Source of the DNA: Oceanicaulis sp052055585
GTDB taxonomy: Bacteria > Pseudomonadota > Alphaproteobacteria > Caulobacterales > Maricaulaceae
Reading direction: 5' to 3'
Length of the DNA stretch: 64,000 nucleotides
Assembly (NCBI RefSeq): GCF_052055585.1
Contig: NZ_CP170485.1
Coordinates: forward strand, 1,116,001-1,180,000
In this document: positions 50,619 through 59,498 of the stretch, in pieces
How positions within the stretch are numbered: the stretch's first letter is position 1
Layout of the letters: every line of letters starts with the position of its first letter
The notes under the pieces: model-generated
Told to the model about the DNA's origin: nothing
The model's database searches: none
What the model saw: only the letters and a program-made list of their open reading frames with translations
Made by a program: the position numbers and the translations under genes

Positions 50619-52765
50619 GGCGCCGCAGACCCGGTTTCAGGCTCTTCAGGCTCGACTTCTTCAACCTCGATTTCCGCTTCCGGCTCCTCTGAGTCCGGGG
50701 TCGCTGCGTCGTCCACCTGAGGCGGATAGGCATAGCGGGGCAGGACCGGCTGATAGTCGGGCCTGTCGGCATGCTCGGCGAACCAGCCAAGCTCGGTATT
50801 GATCTTGAAGAGCTGATAGCTGAGGCGGCTGTAATTGTGCGGCTGGTCGCTCGCCACATAGAGCTGTGTCGGGGCGCCGGCCGCCTGCACCCCCCGATGC
50901 ATCATGATGGCCTGGGTCGGCGGGACGCGGTCATCGCTTTCACCGACGAAAAACAGGGTGGGGGTCGTGACTTTCCAGGCGTTCCAGAGCGGGGACTGGG
51001 CCTGATAGAGCGCGGCGTCCGCGCCTTGCTCCCACGGGGCAGCGCCGAACCAGGGCGTGCGGTTGAAGCGCGTATCGCTCTCGCCATACATCGAGACCCA
51101 GTCTGACGCGCCGGCGCCCGATGACGCCGCGGCGAACCTGTCCGTCTCTGTGATCAGGCGATTGGTCATGTGTCCGCCTGCGCTCCAGCCCATGAGGATC
51201 AGCCGGCCGGGATCGGCGAAGCCGCTTGCCACCATGGCGTCCACGCCAGCGAGCACATCGGTGTCGGCATGGGTGAAGTATCCGCCCACCATGTCGCGCA
51301 TGAAGGCGTCGCCATACCCGACGCCGCCGCGATGGTTGGGCAGGAGCACGCCATAGCCCAGCCCTGTCAGGACGGGGATGGCGCGTGAGGTGTTCCACGA
51401 TCCGAACTGGGAGGAGGAGCGCGGCCCGCCATGCACGATGGTGACAAGCGGGACCGTATCGCCGGGCTGATACCCCACGGGCCGGACCAGCAGCCCCTCG
51501 ATGCGCTGACCATCCGCTGCGGTCCAGCTCACGGCTTCCTGCGCGGGCAGGCTGAAGCGCGCCACCAGATCATCATGCCAGTGCGTGACGGGCTGAAAGC
51601 CGGTTTCGGTCGTGCCCAGATACATCTCCCCCGGCGTCCGGGCGTCGGTGCGAATGAAGCTGTGAAGGCCGGTATCGGGATCAAAGCTCCAGTCTGAAAT
51701 CACATGGTCGCCCTCGGTCAGCCGGGTCAGGCGGCCACTGGCCAGAGCGTAATGATAAAGCTGGGTGCGCAGGCCGGTATTGCCCAGCAGGAACAGACCC
51801 GTCGAAGTGGCGTCCCAGCCAAAATCAACAATCTCCATCGCCCTGTCGGGCAGGATCAGCGTCGCGGCGTCATCGCCCACGCGCTGGACGAACAGATTGT
51901 CCTCGTAATAGGGCTCGCCCGCCGCATTTACGGTGGCGGCATAGGCCAGATACGCTCCATCCGGCGACAGGGCGGCGCCGGATTCAGAATGGGTGTTGGT
52001 GGTCAGCCTGGTGAAGCGGCGGTCTTCAAGGTCAAACAGCCAGACCTCGCCCGCCTGACGGTCATCGATCAGCGGGCCGGGCGCGGAGCTCACCAGGAGG
52101 CTGCGACCGTCTGCGGACACGTCATATCCGCGCACATAGCCGTCAGGGGCGGCCAGAACCATGTCGGTCTCCCCGCTCTGCAGGCTGACCGACCAGATCA
52201 GATCCGGTTCGTCCGTGTCATAGGGCTGGATCGTCCAGCGTTTGCGCCGTTGCCAGTCCGCAAGTTCGGAAAGGGGCTCTTCGGCGCGGAAATAGATCGT
52301 CTGTCCGTCCGGCGCCCAGACGGGGGAGGAGACCGGGCTGCCGTGTTGGGTCAGGCGACGCATGTCTCCGGTCTCCACCGTGTAGAGATAGAGCTGGTCG
52401 TCATCATCGTCCTCGAACTCCATGACGGTGACGAAGGCGTCGCCGCGGGGCGACCAGACCGCATTGTCGATCAGCGCATCCTCGCCTTCGGGCAGGGTGA
52501 CCGGAATCTCGGAGTTGTCGGTCAGGCGACGGATGTGCAGCGCGGTGTCGCGCCGGTTCCTGTCCCATTCCACAAAGCTGACGGTAAAGCTGTAATACCG
52601 CCCGCCGGGCGCGGCCTGAGGCGCGCCCACGCGCTGAAGGCTCAGAAAGTCGACCGCGTTCATCGCGGGCGGCTCGGTCTGGGCGAGGGCGGGCAGGTTC
52701 AGGCCCAGGGCCGACAGCCCCAAAGGGATCAGGATACGCGACAGGTCAAAGCGGCAGGCAGGCAT
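50615..52765 (-). CDS. Secreted S9 family (prolyl oligopeptidase-type) peptidase
   Basis: A periplasmic serine peptidase of the S9 alpha/beta-hydrolase class. The 716-residue precursor has a signal peptide, a seven-bladed beta-propeller (for example DGQTIYFRAEEPL and SPDGAYLAYAATV) and a catalytic domain with Ser 528 in GWSAGGHMTN, an Asp in FFVGESDDRVPP and a His in VASDQPHNYSRL. The tail is Glu-rich. I used ATG 52765; upstream Met 52813 would add a non-signal leader. It is 90 bases from the TonB receptor gene on the same strand, so peptide uptake may be coupled to it. Confidence 0.92.
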   Translation of the reverse strand: MPACRFDLSRILIPLGLSALGLNLPALAQTEPPAMNAVDFLSLQRVGAPQAAPGGRYYSFTVSFVEWDRNRRDTALHIRRLTDNSEIPVTLPEGEDALIDNAVWSPRGDAFVTVMEFEDDDDDQLYLYTVETGDMRRLTQHGSPVSSPVWAPDGQTIYFRAEEPLSELADWQRRKRWTIQPYDTDEPDLIWSVSLQSGETDMVLAAPDGYVRGYDVSADGRSLLVSSAPGPLIDDRQAGEVWLFDLEDRRFTRLTTNTHSESGAALSPDGAYLAYAATVNAAGEPYYEDNLFVQRVGDDAATLILPDRAMEIVDFGWDATSTGLFLLGNTGLRTQLYHYALASGRLTRLTEGDHVISDWSFDPDTGLHSFIRTDARTPGEMYLGTTETGFQPVTHWHDDLVARFSLPAQEAVSWTAADGQRIEGLLVRPVGYQPGDTVPLVTIVHGGPRSSSQFGSWNTSRAIPVLTGLGYGVLLPNHRGGVGYGDAFMRDMVGGYFTHADTDVLAGVDAMVASGFADPGRLILMGWSAGGHMTNRLITETDRFAAASSGAGASDWVSMYGESDTRFNRTPWFGAAPWEQGADAALYQAQSPLWNAWKVTTPTLFFVGESDDRVPPTQAIMMHRGVQAAGAPTQLYVASDQPHNYSRLSYQLFKINTELGWFAEHADRPDYQPVLPRYAYPPQVDDAATPDSEEPEAEIEVEEVEPEEPETGSAAP

Positions 52766-52855
52766 AGGTCTCGGGTCTCTTCCAGGTGAAGTCACAAACA
52801 AGAAGGGGCGCACCAGATGGCGCGCCCCCTCACAGTATCAGGCTTTGATCACGTC

Positions 52856-55800
52856 CTAGAACTGGGCCGTGACGCCGAGATAGAACTCGCGACCGGTCGG
52901 GTCGTTGAGCGACTCGGAGATGTTGCGGTCACTACCATTGTCCAGACCGGTGGGCAGAAGCGGGCCCAGATTGTCGAACAGGTTGTTCACGCCGCCATAC
53001 ACTCGGTACTGGTCGTCTTCACCAAAGGTGTAGCTGGCGTAGATGCGGTGGAAGTACTCGTCATCCGCCTTGAAGTACCGGTCATCGCCCGGATTGGCGT
53101 TGTTGAGCAGATCGTCGATCCCGCCTTCCGCATAGGTGACCGTATAGCTCATGCGGAACGGACCTTCGCGATAGCCCAGACGCAGACGCGCCTCGTTCTC
53201 CGGCGTGTTGATCTCGCCCAGAGAGGTGGAGGTCAGCACCGTGCCGCCAATGCCTTCGAATTCGACTTCCTGGGTGATGTAGTGGCTGTAGCGGAAGTCG
53301 ATGTCGAACCGGCCGGGAATCTGGGGCAGCTCGAAGCGGTAATCGAGGGACATGTCGATCCCCTCGACCGTCTCACGATCAAGGTTTTCCTGATAGTTGA
53401 TCACTTCGACCACTTCCCCGGTATTGGGGTTGCGGGTGATCACGTCACAGAATTTGTTGTTGGGGAAGTCCGCGGACGAATAGCACAGGTCCACGACGTC
53501 CTGGGATTCAATCGAGGTGATCGCGTCCTCGATCTGGATCGAATAATAGTCGACGATCAGGGTGAGGTTGTCCACCCAACGCGGCTGGAAGATGGCGCCG
53601 ATGGTGAAGGTGTCGGCGGTTTCTTCCTGAACGTTCGGATTGCCCGCATTCGGCCCGTAGACCGAGCTGCCCGGATCGAACTCATAAGGCGCGTTCGTGG
53701 ACGGGTCGATGTTCTCGGGGTTGGCGAAATAGGCCTGGATGCCCGGAGAGGCCAGGCAGTTGGCGCGCACGATGTCGAGATCGGCGTTGGCGCCGCCCGA
53801 ACCGGACGGTTGCGACAGGCCGGTGCCGTCCGCCATCAGGCCTTCGCACGGATCGATCAGGTCATCGGAGTCCGGACGCGGCGGGGAGAACAGCTCGGTG
53901 ATGTTCGGCGCACGCTGGGAACGCGAGTACTGGGCGCGCAGACCGAAATCGTCGATCGGGCGCCAGACCATGCCGGCGTTGTAGCTGAAAATGGCGCCGA
54001 CCGTATCATAGTCTGCAACCCGGGCCGCGGCCTGGAAGTTCAGCTGATCGGCGATGAGCGGCACGTCGATCTCGGCATAGCCTTCGATCACTTCATAGCT
54101 GGCGCTCATTGTCGGGAAGGTGGACAGCGAGGTGCGATACCGGTCCTCGGTCGTGGGATCGCCATCAAGGCCGCCCACAACATCGCCATCGGGGTCACCC
54201 GTAACGTCCTGTTCTTCACGACGGTATTCGACGCCCGCAGCGGTTTTCACCGGGCCGGCCCAGATGTCGAACAGCTCGCCGGTGATGTAGCCGCCGGCGG
54301 TGTACTGGGTGCGCGACTGGGTCGCAAAGCCGTCATAGCGGATGTAGTTCGCAGCCGCTTCGGAGATCGAGCCTTCGCCAAACAGGTTCAGCGGCACGCA
54401 GCCATCCGCACGAGCAGCGGCGTCAACGCACTGATAGCCGCCATTGCCGTCGCTCTCGATGTCGAGGGCGCGCTGGGCGTTGTAGAAGTTCACCTCGTTC
54501 GGGTTTTCCTGATCCTGGGTGAAGTGGCCATAGGTCGCGAAAGCCGTCCAGTCGAAGCGGTCGTTCAGTTCGCCGTTCAGGTTCGCCATCAGGCGCAGCG
54601 TGGTGCGTTCGTTGATCCGCGCCTGCTCACCCAGCTCCACAAGGCGACGGGTAAAGGAAACAGACCCTGACCGGGTTTCCTGGACCGCATCGGGGATGAA
54701 GGGGTGGTTGGAGGCCATGTCGCCGACGGTGAAGGCGTCAAGCACGCCGAAGGTGTTCGATGACCCCAGCGTCTGATAGCCGCCAGCCGTGACGGATTCG
54801 ATGTCGGAATAGAGCGCGGTGAACGAGCCCTCGATGCTCGGGGTGAACTCGTAGGACGTGGTCAGGCCAATGTTCAGAAGCTCACGGGAAGAGAGCAGGG
54901 TGCGGCCCGGACGGTAGTTATAGCCGTCCACATCAGAGAAGAAGTCAGAAGAGCCCGAACGGTCGCTGGGCTGCAGGGACTTGTCGTTGAACCATTGGCC
55001 GTCGACGAACCAGGCGTCGCCGCTTTCAAACACGCCGCCCGGGGTGTAGCTGGACCGGCTGCCCAGGAAGCAGTGGCGCTCGGGGAAGTCGGGGGTGCAG
55101 CCCGGTGCGTTGAGCTGGTCGGCAAAGGCGTCGTTGGACGAGGTGGAAGGATCATCAAAGCTGATGGCCGCGATCGATTCCGGACGCGTGTCATCGGCGC
55201 GGATCATGGCGAGGTCACGGTATTCCACGCCGAACAGCGCATAGCCGCGATCATTGTCAAAACGCGTGCCCCACAGTGCGTTGGCGCGATACTCGTCGCC
55301 GCCGCTGGCTTCGGGGGTGGTGTAGCGCAGATCCACTTCCACGCCCTCGAAATCATCTTCGAGCTTGAAGTTGGCGACGCCGGCGATGGCGTCCGATCCG
55401 TAGATGGCCGAGGCGCCGCCGGTGGTGACTTCGGTGCGTTCCACAAAGCCGAGCGGGATGGTGCCCAGGCTGACGCGGTCGGAGTTACCCGAGTTGGATA
55501 CGGCGCGCATGCCGTTGATCAGGACCAGGGTCCGGTCATCGCCCAGACGGCGCAGGCTGATGGTGGACAGGCCGCTCGTCTGGATCAGGTTGTTGGAGTT
55601 CTTCGGCGACACGGAGGCGGACACGCCCGGCAGCTCGATCAGCGCTTCGGCGAGGTCGGTGGTGCCGGTTTCCTGCAGGTCGTCCGCGCTCAGGATCTGA
55701 AGCGGCACAGCGGATTCCGCGTTACTGGCGCGTTGGATGCGCGAACCGGTTACCGTAATTACATCCTCAGCGGGTGCTGCGGCGGCTTCACTCGCCTCTG

Positions 55801-55888
55801 ATGCGTTTTGTGCATTGGCGACTGGTGCTGTAAGCGCGTACAGAGCGATCAGGCAGCTTGCGCTAAGTAATTGTGATTTAATACGCAT
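52856..55888 (-). CDS. TonB-dependent receptor
   Basis: Outer-membrane active transporter (1010 residues). A signal peptide ends near VANAQN, followed by the TonB box ITVTGSRI, the plug with PLQILSADDL, IELPGVSASV and RTLVLINGMRAV motifs, TTGGASAIYGSDAIAGV, and a 22-stranded barrel ending in FYLGVTAQF with terminal Phe. The plug class with the SGLSTISLRRLG and a large extracellular loop set is typical of nutrient (peptide or glycan) receptors rather than siderophore ones. It is divergent from a LysR regulator and followed by a secreted peptidase gene. Confidence 0.95.
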   Translation of the reverse strand: MRIKSQLLSASCLIALYALTAPVANAQNASEASEAAAAPAEDVITVTGSRIQRASNAESAVPLQILSADDLQETGTTDLAEALIELPGVSASVSPKNSNNLIQTSGLSTISLRRLGDDRTLVLINGMRAVSNSGNSDRVSLGTIPLGFVERTEVTTGGASAIYGSDAIAGVANFKLEDDFEGVEVDLRYTTPEASGGDEYRANALWGTRFDNDRGYALFGVEYRDLAMIRADDTRPESIAAISFDDPSTSSNDAFADQLNAPGCTPDFPERHCFLGSRSSYTPGGVFESGDAWFVDGQWFNDKSLQPSDRSGSSDFFSDVDGYNYRPGRTLLSSRELLNIGLTTSYEFTPSIEGSFTALYSDIESVTAGGYQTLGSSNTFGVLDAFTVGDMASNHPFIPDAVQETRSGSVSFTRRLVELGEQARINERTTLRLMANLNGELNDRFDWTAFATYGHFTQDQENPNEVNFYNAQRALDIESDGNGGYQCVDAAARADGCVPLNLFGEGSISEAAANYIRYDGFATQSRTQYTAGGYITGELFDIWAGPVKTAAGVEYRREEQDVTGDPDGDVVGGLDGDPTTEDRYRTSLSTFPTMSASYEVIEGYAEIDVPLIADQLNFQAAARVADYDTVGAIFSYNAGMVWRPIDDFGLRAQYSRSQRAPNITELFSPPRPDSDDLIDPCEGLMADGTGLSQPSGSGGANADLDIVRANCLASPGIQAYFANPENIDPSTNAPYEFDPGSSVYGPNAGNPNVQEETADTFTIGAIFQPRWVDNLTLIVDYYSIQIEDAITSIESQDVVDLCYSSADFPNNKFCDVITRNPNTGEVVEVINYQENLDRETVEGIDMSLDYRFELPQIPGRFDIDFRYSHYITQEVEFEGIGGTVLTSTSLGEINTPENEARLRLGYREGPFRMSYTVTYAEGGIDDLLNNANPGDDRYFKADDEYFHRIYASYTFGEDDQYRVYGGVNNLFDNLGPLLPTGLDNGSDRNISESLNDPTGREFYLGVTAQF

Positions 55889-56064
55889 TATATCCCCGTG
55901 GAGGCTTTGTTTGATGCCGTTGCCTTGCTCGCCAGCTCCTGAAAGACCCCGTCAGCAGCAAGGATTCGAATGTGTAAGCTCTGTGAAATAAGGGTTCGAC
56001 ATCAAATGCGTATCCCTCATAATGTGTTGCGATAACTGCAATGCGTTGAAAAGGCTTGTGTTTG
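55889..56064. promoter_or_regulatory. Divergent promoter region, TonB receptor and LysR gene
   Basis: About 175 bases of AT-richer DNA between divergent genes. It holds GCGTATCC-N-TCATAATG-type inverted elements around 56013-56030 that could be a LysR site (T-N11-A form), plus GGGGATA as the receptor's ribosome site. The boxes are not resolved further. Confidence 0.4.
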
Positions 56065-56973
56065 ATGGACCTTGTCTGGCTTGAGGACCTGTTGAGTGTT
56101 GCGGAGAAGGGACACTTCGCACGCGCAGCAGAGGCGCGGAACGTCTCGCAGTCGGCTTTGACCCGCCGCATCCAGGCGCTGGAGCGCTGGGCGGGCGGGC
56201 CGCTTCTGGATCGCAGCACCCATCCCATCTCCCTGACACCGGCGGGCAAGGTCTTCAGCGCCCGGGCGCGCGATATTGTGGGGCGGGCGGCGACCGCGCG
56301 AGCCGAGCTGCGTGAGCAGGCGCGCACCCATCGCGACAGCATCACCATCGCCTGTCTGCATACGCTGGCGCTGCACTATGTGCCCGAGCTGGTGGCGGAT
56401 CTGCAGAGGAGCATCGGGCCGTTTCAGGCGACGATCGTGGCCGAGACCCGCACGATCAACCAGTATCTGGAAGCGCTGAGCAATCGGCAGACCGACCTGT
56501 TCTTGTGTTTCACCTATCCGCAAGTGCCGTTGGGCATCACGCTGGATGGCGTGCCCCAGCTCAATCTGGGCGATGAAAGCTTCGCGCCCTATCAGGCCGT
56601 GGATGCGCCGCCGCTGGATCTGGGAGACGCCAATGGCCCGGCCATTCCCTATCTGCAATATGGCGCGACGGCCTTTTTGTCCCGGATCGCCGAGCGGATG
56701 ACCTCGGGCGCCCCCTTTGAGGCGCGCCTGCAGCCGGTGTATCGGGCGACGCTGGCGGAAAGCCTGGCGAGCGCCGCCTCGCGCGGGATGGGGGTGGCCT
56801 GGCTGCCGGGCAGCATCGCCCAGCCGCTGGTCAACAGCGGTCAGCTGGCCGCTGTTCCGGGGCCCTGGCGGGCGCGCCTGTCGGTGATGGCGATTGGCGC
56901 CACCTCGAACCGGTCGCCGCTTCTGGATGAGGTCTGGCGCCAGCTCCGGGAAATCGCCGAGCGCAAACCCTGA
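56065..56973 (+). CDS. LysR family transcriptional regulator
   Basis: A 302-residue LysR regulator. The N-terminal winged helix is clear: LEDLLSVAEKGHFARAAEARNVSQSALTRRIQALERW (core parts HFARAAEARNVSQSALTRRI), followed by the linker RSTHPISLTPAG and the effector-binding domain. ATG 56065 has AAAGG ten bases upstream; the TTG at 56056 is less likely. It is divergent from the TonB receptor and probably controls it, since LysR regulators usually act on the adjacent divergent promoter. The effector is unknown. Confidence 0.92.
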   Translation: MDLVWLEDLLSVAEKGHFARAAEARNVSQSALTRRIQALERWAGGPLLDRSTHPISLTPAGKVFSARARDIVGRAATARAELREQARTHRDSITIACLHTLALHYVPELVADLQRSIGPFQATIVAETRTINQYLEALSNRQTDLFLCFTYPQVPLGITLDGVPQLNLGDESFAPYQAVDAPPLDLGDANGPAIPYLQYGATAFLSRIAERMTSGAPFEARLQPVYRATLAESLASAASRGMGVAWLPGSIAQPLVNSGQLAAVPGPWRARLSVMAIGATSNRSPLLDEVWRQLREIAERKP

Positions 56974-57052
56974 ACCGCGCGGGAGCTGCAATCTCACCGT
57001 CCGTGCCGTCTCGACAAGGGCAGGCGGGACACGCTATCAACGCTGTCCCGGC

Positions 57053-57126
57053 GCGGGTGTAGTTCAATGGTAGAACGGCAGCCTTCCAAGCTGCATACGT
57101 GGGTTCGATTCCCATCACCCGCTCCA
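57053..57126 (+). tRNA. tRNA-Gly (TCC)
   Basis: A 74-nt cloverleaf with encoded CCA. Acceptor GCGGGTG/CACCCGC, anticodon TCC in a GCAGC/GCTGC stem, T-arm GTGGGTTCGATTCCCAT. Discriminator T. An RHS fragment begins about 50 bases behind it. Confidence 0.96.
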
Positions 57127-57294
57127 GCACCCCTCCGAAAAGCCTTGGTTTGTAAACGCTTTCCCTGATCCGGGCCGCGGTTCTACTCACATCTCTACTC
57201 AAAGGCAGAATTCCTGCCCGCGGGCGACCGCGAACGCTGGGCGCATCCCAACCGTCTGGGCTCCACGATTGTCATCAGCGACAGCACGGGCGCG

Positions 57295-58155
57295 GTGGTG
57301 GATGCCCACACCTATTCCCCCTTCGGCCAGGCGGGCGAGGGCGATGGCGGCTTCCCCTTCCGGTTCACGGGGCAAAAGCTCGATCCCGAAACCGGGCTCT
57401 ATTACTACAAGGCGCGCTATTACGATCCGGAGCTCGGAAGGTTCCTCCAGACCGATCCCATCGGATACGCGGATCAGATGAATCTCTACGCCTATGTGGG
57501 CAATGATCCGATCAATGCGACCGATCCGACGGGGGAATCGATTTGGGATTTCCGAGATGGCTTTATGGCCGCCACTGCTGCAAACGAAGCGATTTTAGCG
57601 CATCGAAAGGCGCTTCGTGGAGAGCTGGGCGCTCAAGCTCAAGGGCGTGCCCGAAACGTTAATAGGGCGATTGGCGCCGCTGTTGGACTAGCATTACGGA
57701 ACGGTATGGTCGTTGTAGAAAACCCTAATCTTCTGGTTGATGTGGTAATGGATGGTGCAGCCGCACTTGGCGAGTCCTTGGGCGATGAGCAGTTCCGCGA
57801 TTATGCTGCCGGGGCTAGTGCCCGCTTCTATGTAGAGGTACGTTATACTCGAGCTAATCGCAGGCTCCCCCGCGGTATTCAAGTTGGAAAGCTTGGCTTT
57901 GCTGGCGCTCGAGCAGCGTACGGGCTTGCCGTGAACGGTATGAACAATGTTTTCAACCAAATGGAAGCAGCAGGCGTATCGCCAGATATTCTTTCGAACG
58001 AACAGCTTGGTTCTATTGCGGCTGCCGCTGCAGCCGGTCTGGGCGTTGAGTACGATAGTGAAGCGAACCAGATTGTTGTGAGCGGCACTTGGAATAGACC
58101 GGGTTCGAGAATTCAAGCTAGTGTGACGCATACGATTGATCTGGAAGAATCGTAA
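57295..58155 (+). CDS. RHS repeat-associated core plus C-terminal toxin-like domain (5'-truncated)
   Basis: The 3' end of an RHS protein. The frame is open from 57169, with RHS-type residues from about 57205 (LPAGDRERWAHPNRLGSTIV) but no ATG start there; the first usable codon is GTG 57295. The conserved core runs to DPTG (about 57533), with RFTGQKLDPETGLYYYKARYYDP and GRFLQTDPIGYADQ. About 205 residues of a variable domain follow, helical and Ala/Gly-rich, with a beta end (NQIVVSGTWNRPGSRIQ). I do not recognise it. Base composition falls after the core. A membrane protein begins at the stop codon. It behaves as an orphan RHS tip; expression is doubtful unless recombined to a promoter. Confidence 0.83.
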   Translation: MVDAHTYSPFGQAGEGDGGFPFRFTGQKLDPETGLYYYKARYYDPELGRFLQTDPIGYADQMNLYAYVGNDPINATDPTGESIWDFRDGFMAATAANEAILAHRKALRGELGAQAQGRARNVNRAIGAAVGLALRNGMVVVENPNLLVDVVMDGAAALGESLGDEQFRDYAAGASARFYVEVRYTRANRRLPRGIQVGKLGFAGARAAYGLAVNGMNNVFNQMEAAGVSPDILSNEQLGSIAAAAAAGLGVEYDSEANQIVVSGTWNRPGSRIQASVTHTIDLEES

Positions 58156-58512
58156 ATGATAACATCATCTAATTATGGGGCTTTATGCCTTAAGTTTATC
58201 CCTGTTATCGCAAATGCGATTGGGGCGACTTGGTTTGTTTTTCTATTCAATGGTCGATTTTCAATTGATCTAGATATCTACATCTATATGGGGCTATTCT
58301 TTTTGGTGCTAGGTTCGGCTTTTTCTCTTTGGGGTGCGCGCGAAAAAGAAAGGAAACTATCGAGTTTAATTTTTTTGATATTGTCTACTATTTCAACAAT
58401 ATTTGTTGTGTTTGCAAGTTATGAAAAGTCTATGATAGTTCTGGTCGGCTTGGTACTTGCTCTAACTGCCATTTATTCCATTGATGAAATTATTGGCTTC
58501 TGGCGCACGTGA
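58156..58512 (+). CDS. Putative RHS-tip immunity protein, four-helix membrane protein
   Basis: A 118-residue very hydrophobic protein with about four transmembrane helices (KFIPVIANAIGATWFVFLF, YIYMGLFFLVLGSAFSLW, SSLIFLILSTISTIFVVFA, SMIVLVGLVLALTAIYSI). Its ATG abuts the stop codon of the RHS tip (TAA then ATG with no gap), the usual arrangement of RHS toxin-immunity pairs. It is AT-rich compared with the window, a sign of transfer. A membrane-located immunity protein suggests the toxin acts on or through the inner membrane, but this is an inference from position and hydrophobicity only. Confidence 0.72.
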   Translation: MITSSNYGALCLKFIPVIANAIGATWFVFLFNGRFSIDLDIYIYMGLFFLVLGSAFSLWGAREKERKLSSLIFLILSTISTIFVVFASYEKSMIVLVGLVLALTAIYSIDEIIGFWRT

Positions 58513-58790
58513 GGCTGATTGAGCCAATTGGTCTCTCAAGTGCGCCTTATGGTGTCTATAATCAAAATGTGGGTGATGCACATGAATGTAGAAATCGTCA
58601 TGTGTGTTTGAGGCTCTCTTGGGACATACAAAAAAGCTGAACGTGATCTTATCGTTTGAATGTGATTTTGTGTCTGACCTATTAGTGCGGTGCTTTGATG
58701 AGGCGCTGTTCTAGATGCTCCGCGCTTGCCGGGTTTCACATGCGCAAACGTAATAAGGAAGCCAGCCCCTTAAAGAGAAGTACCGGCGCG
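58513..58790. other. AT-rich gap between immunity gene and displaced RHS fragment
   Basis: About 280 bases of low-GC DNA with no gene I can support. A small inverted repeat (TTGAG...CTCAA, 58519-58539) follows the immunity gene and could be a weak terminator. The rest looks like a recombination scar. Confidence 0.45.
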
Positions 58791-59396
58791 CCGACCCATG
58801 CCGCCCACGGCCGAACCGTCACCCATTCCTATGCCTATGCTCACCCCATGGGCTTGCGGACTTCTGCGGTGCATGACGGGCTGACGCTGGGCTATCAGTA
58901 CGACACGTTCGGGCGCATCATCGCGCAAACCCATCAGAACGGGCTTGCGGTGTCTTATGCCTATGACGTGGCGAACAATCTTGTGGAGCTCACCTATCCT
59001 GACGCCAGCCGGGTCGCTTATGGCTATGACGCTTTGGGTCGGGTGATCTGTGCGGAAGAGGGCGCGGCGAACTTTAATGATCCCTGCGCATCGGCGGGGC
59101 GGCGCCTCGCCAGCATCGCCTATGACGCCCAGTCGCGCCGGCAGAGCATCAGCTACGCCAATGGCGCGACCGCGCTCTTTGGCTATTCCGCGCGCGGGTA
59201 TATCCGCTGCCATGACATCAACCTGAGCGGCGCTGCGGCCTCGGCGTGCAATGGCGCGGGGGCGGAGGTGGCTTATGACTTCACGTCGAACGGCGTGGGT
59301 CAGATCCTCAGTGAAAGCCTTACAAGCACGCTCAGCGGCGAGGATCTGGTCTGGCGGCCGTCTTTCTCGGCGAATGAAGTGCTCTATGGCGCGTAG
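58791..59396 (+). pseudogene. Displaced RHS YD-repeat fragment
   Basis: A fragment of an RHS/YD-repeat protein with tandem repeats of the GYQYDTFGRIIAQT, YAYDVANNLVELTYPD, YGYDALGRVIC and IAYDAQSRRQSISYANG type. The frame opens upstream, but the repeats start about 58791 and it stops at 59396 (VLYGA) without the core domain or toxin tip. In a whole RHS protein these repeats lie N-terminal to the core, so the order with the tip at 57295 is reversed. It is probably a broken copy rather than a working gene. Confidence 0.8.
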
Positions 59397-59498
59397 CAAG
59401 CTTACGCGAGTCTTGCCCATATTACCGATGCTTCACTAGGGTTTGTCGTCGGTCTCGGCTCTGCTGGTTTCGCGCCAGACAGATGGAGATCGCCGCAC

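Noticed and set aside
52817..54670. A 617-codon plus-strand frame opposite the TonB receptor
   Set aside because: Shadow of the receptor's codon bias; repetitive Val/Gly/Arg composition, no domain.
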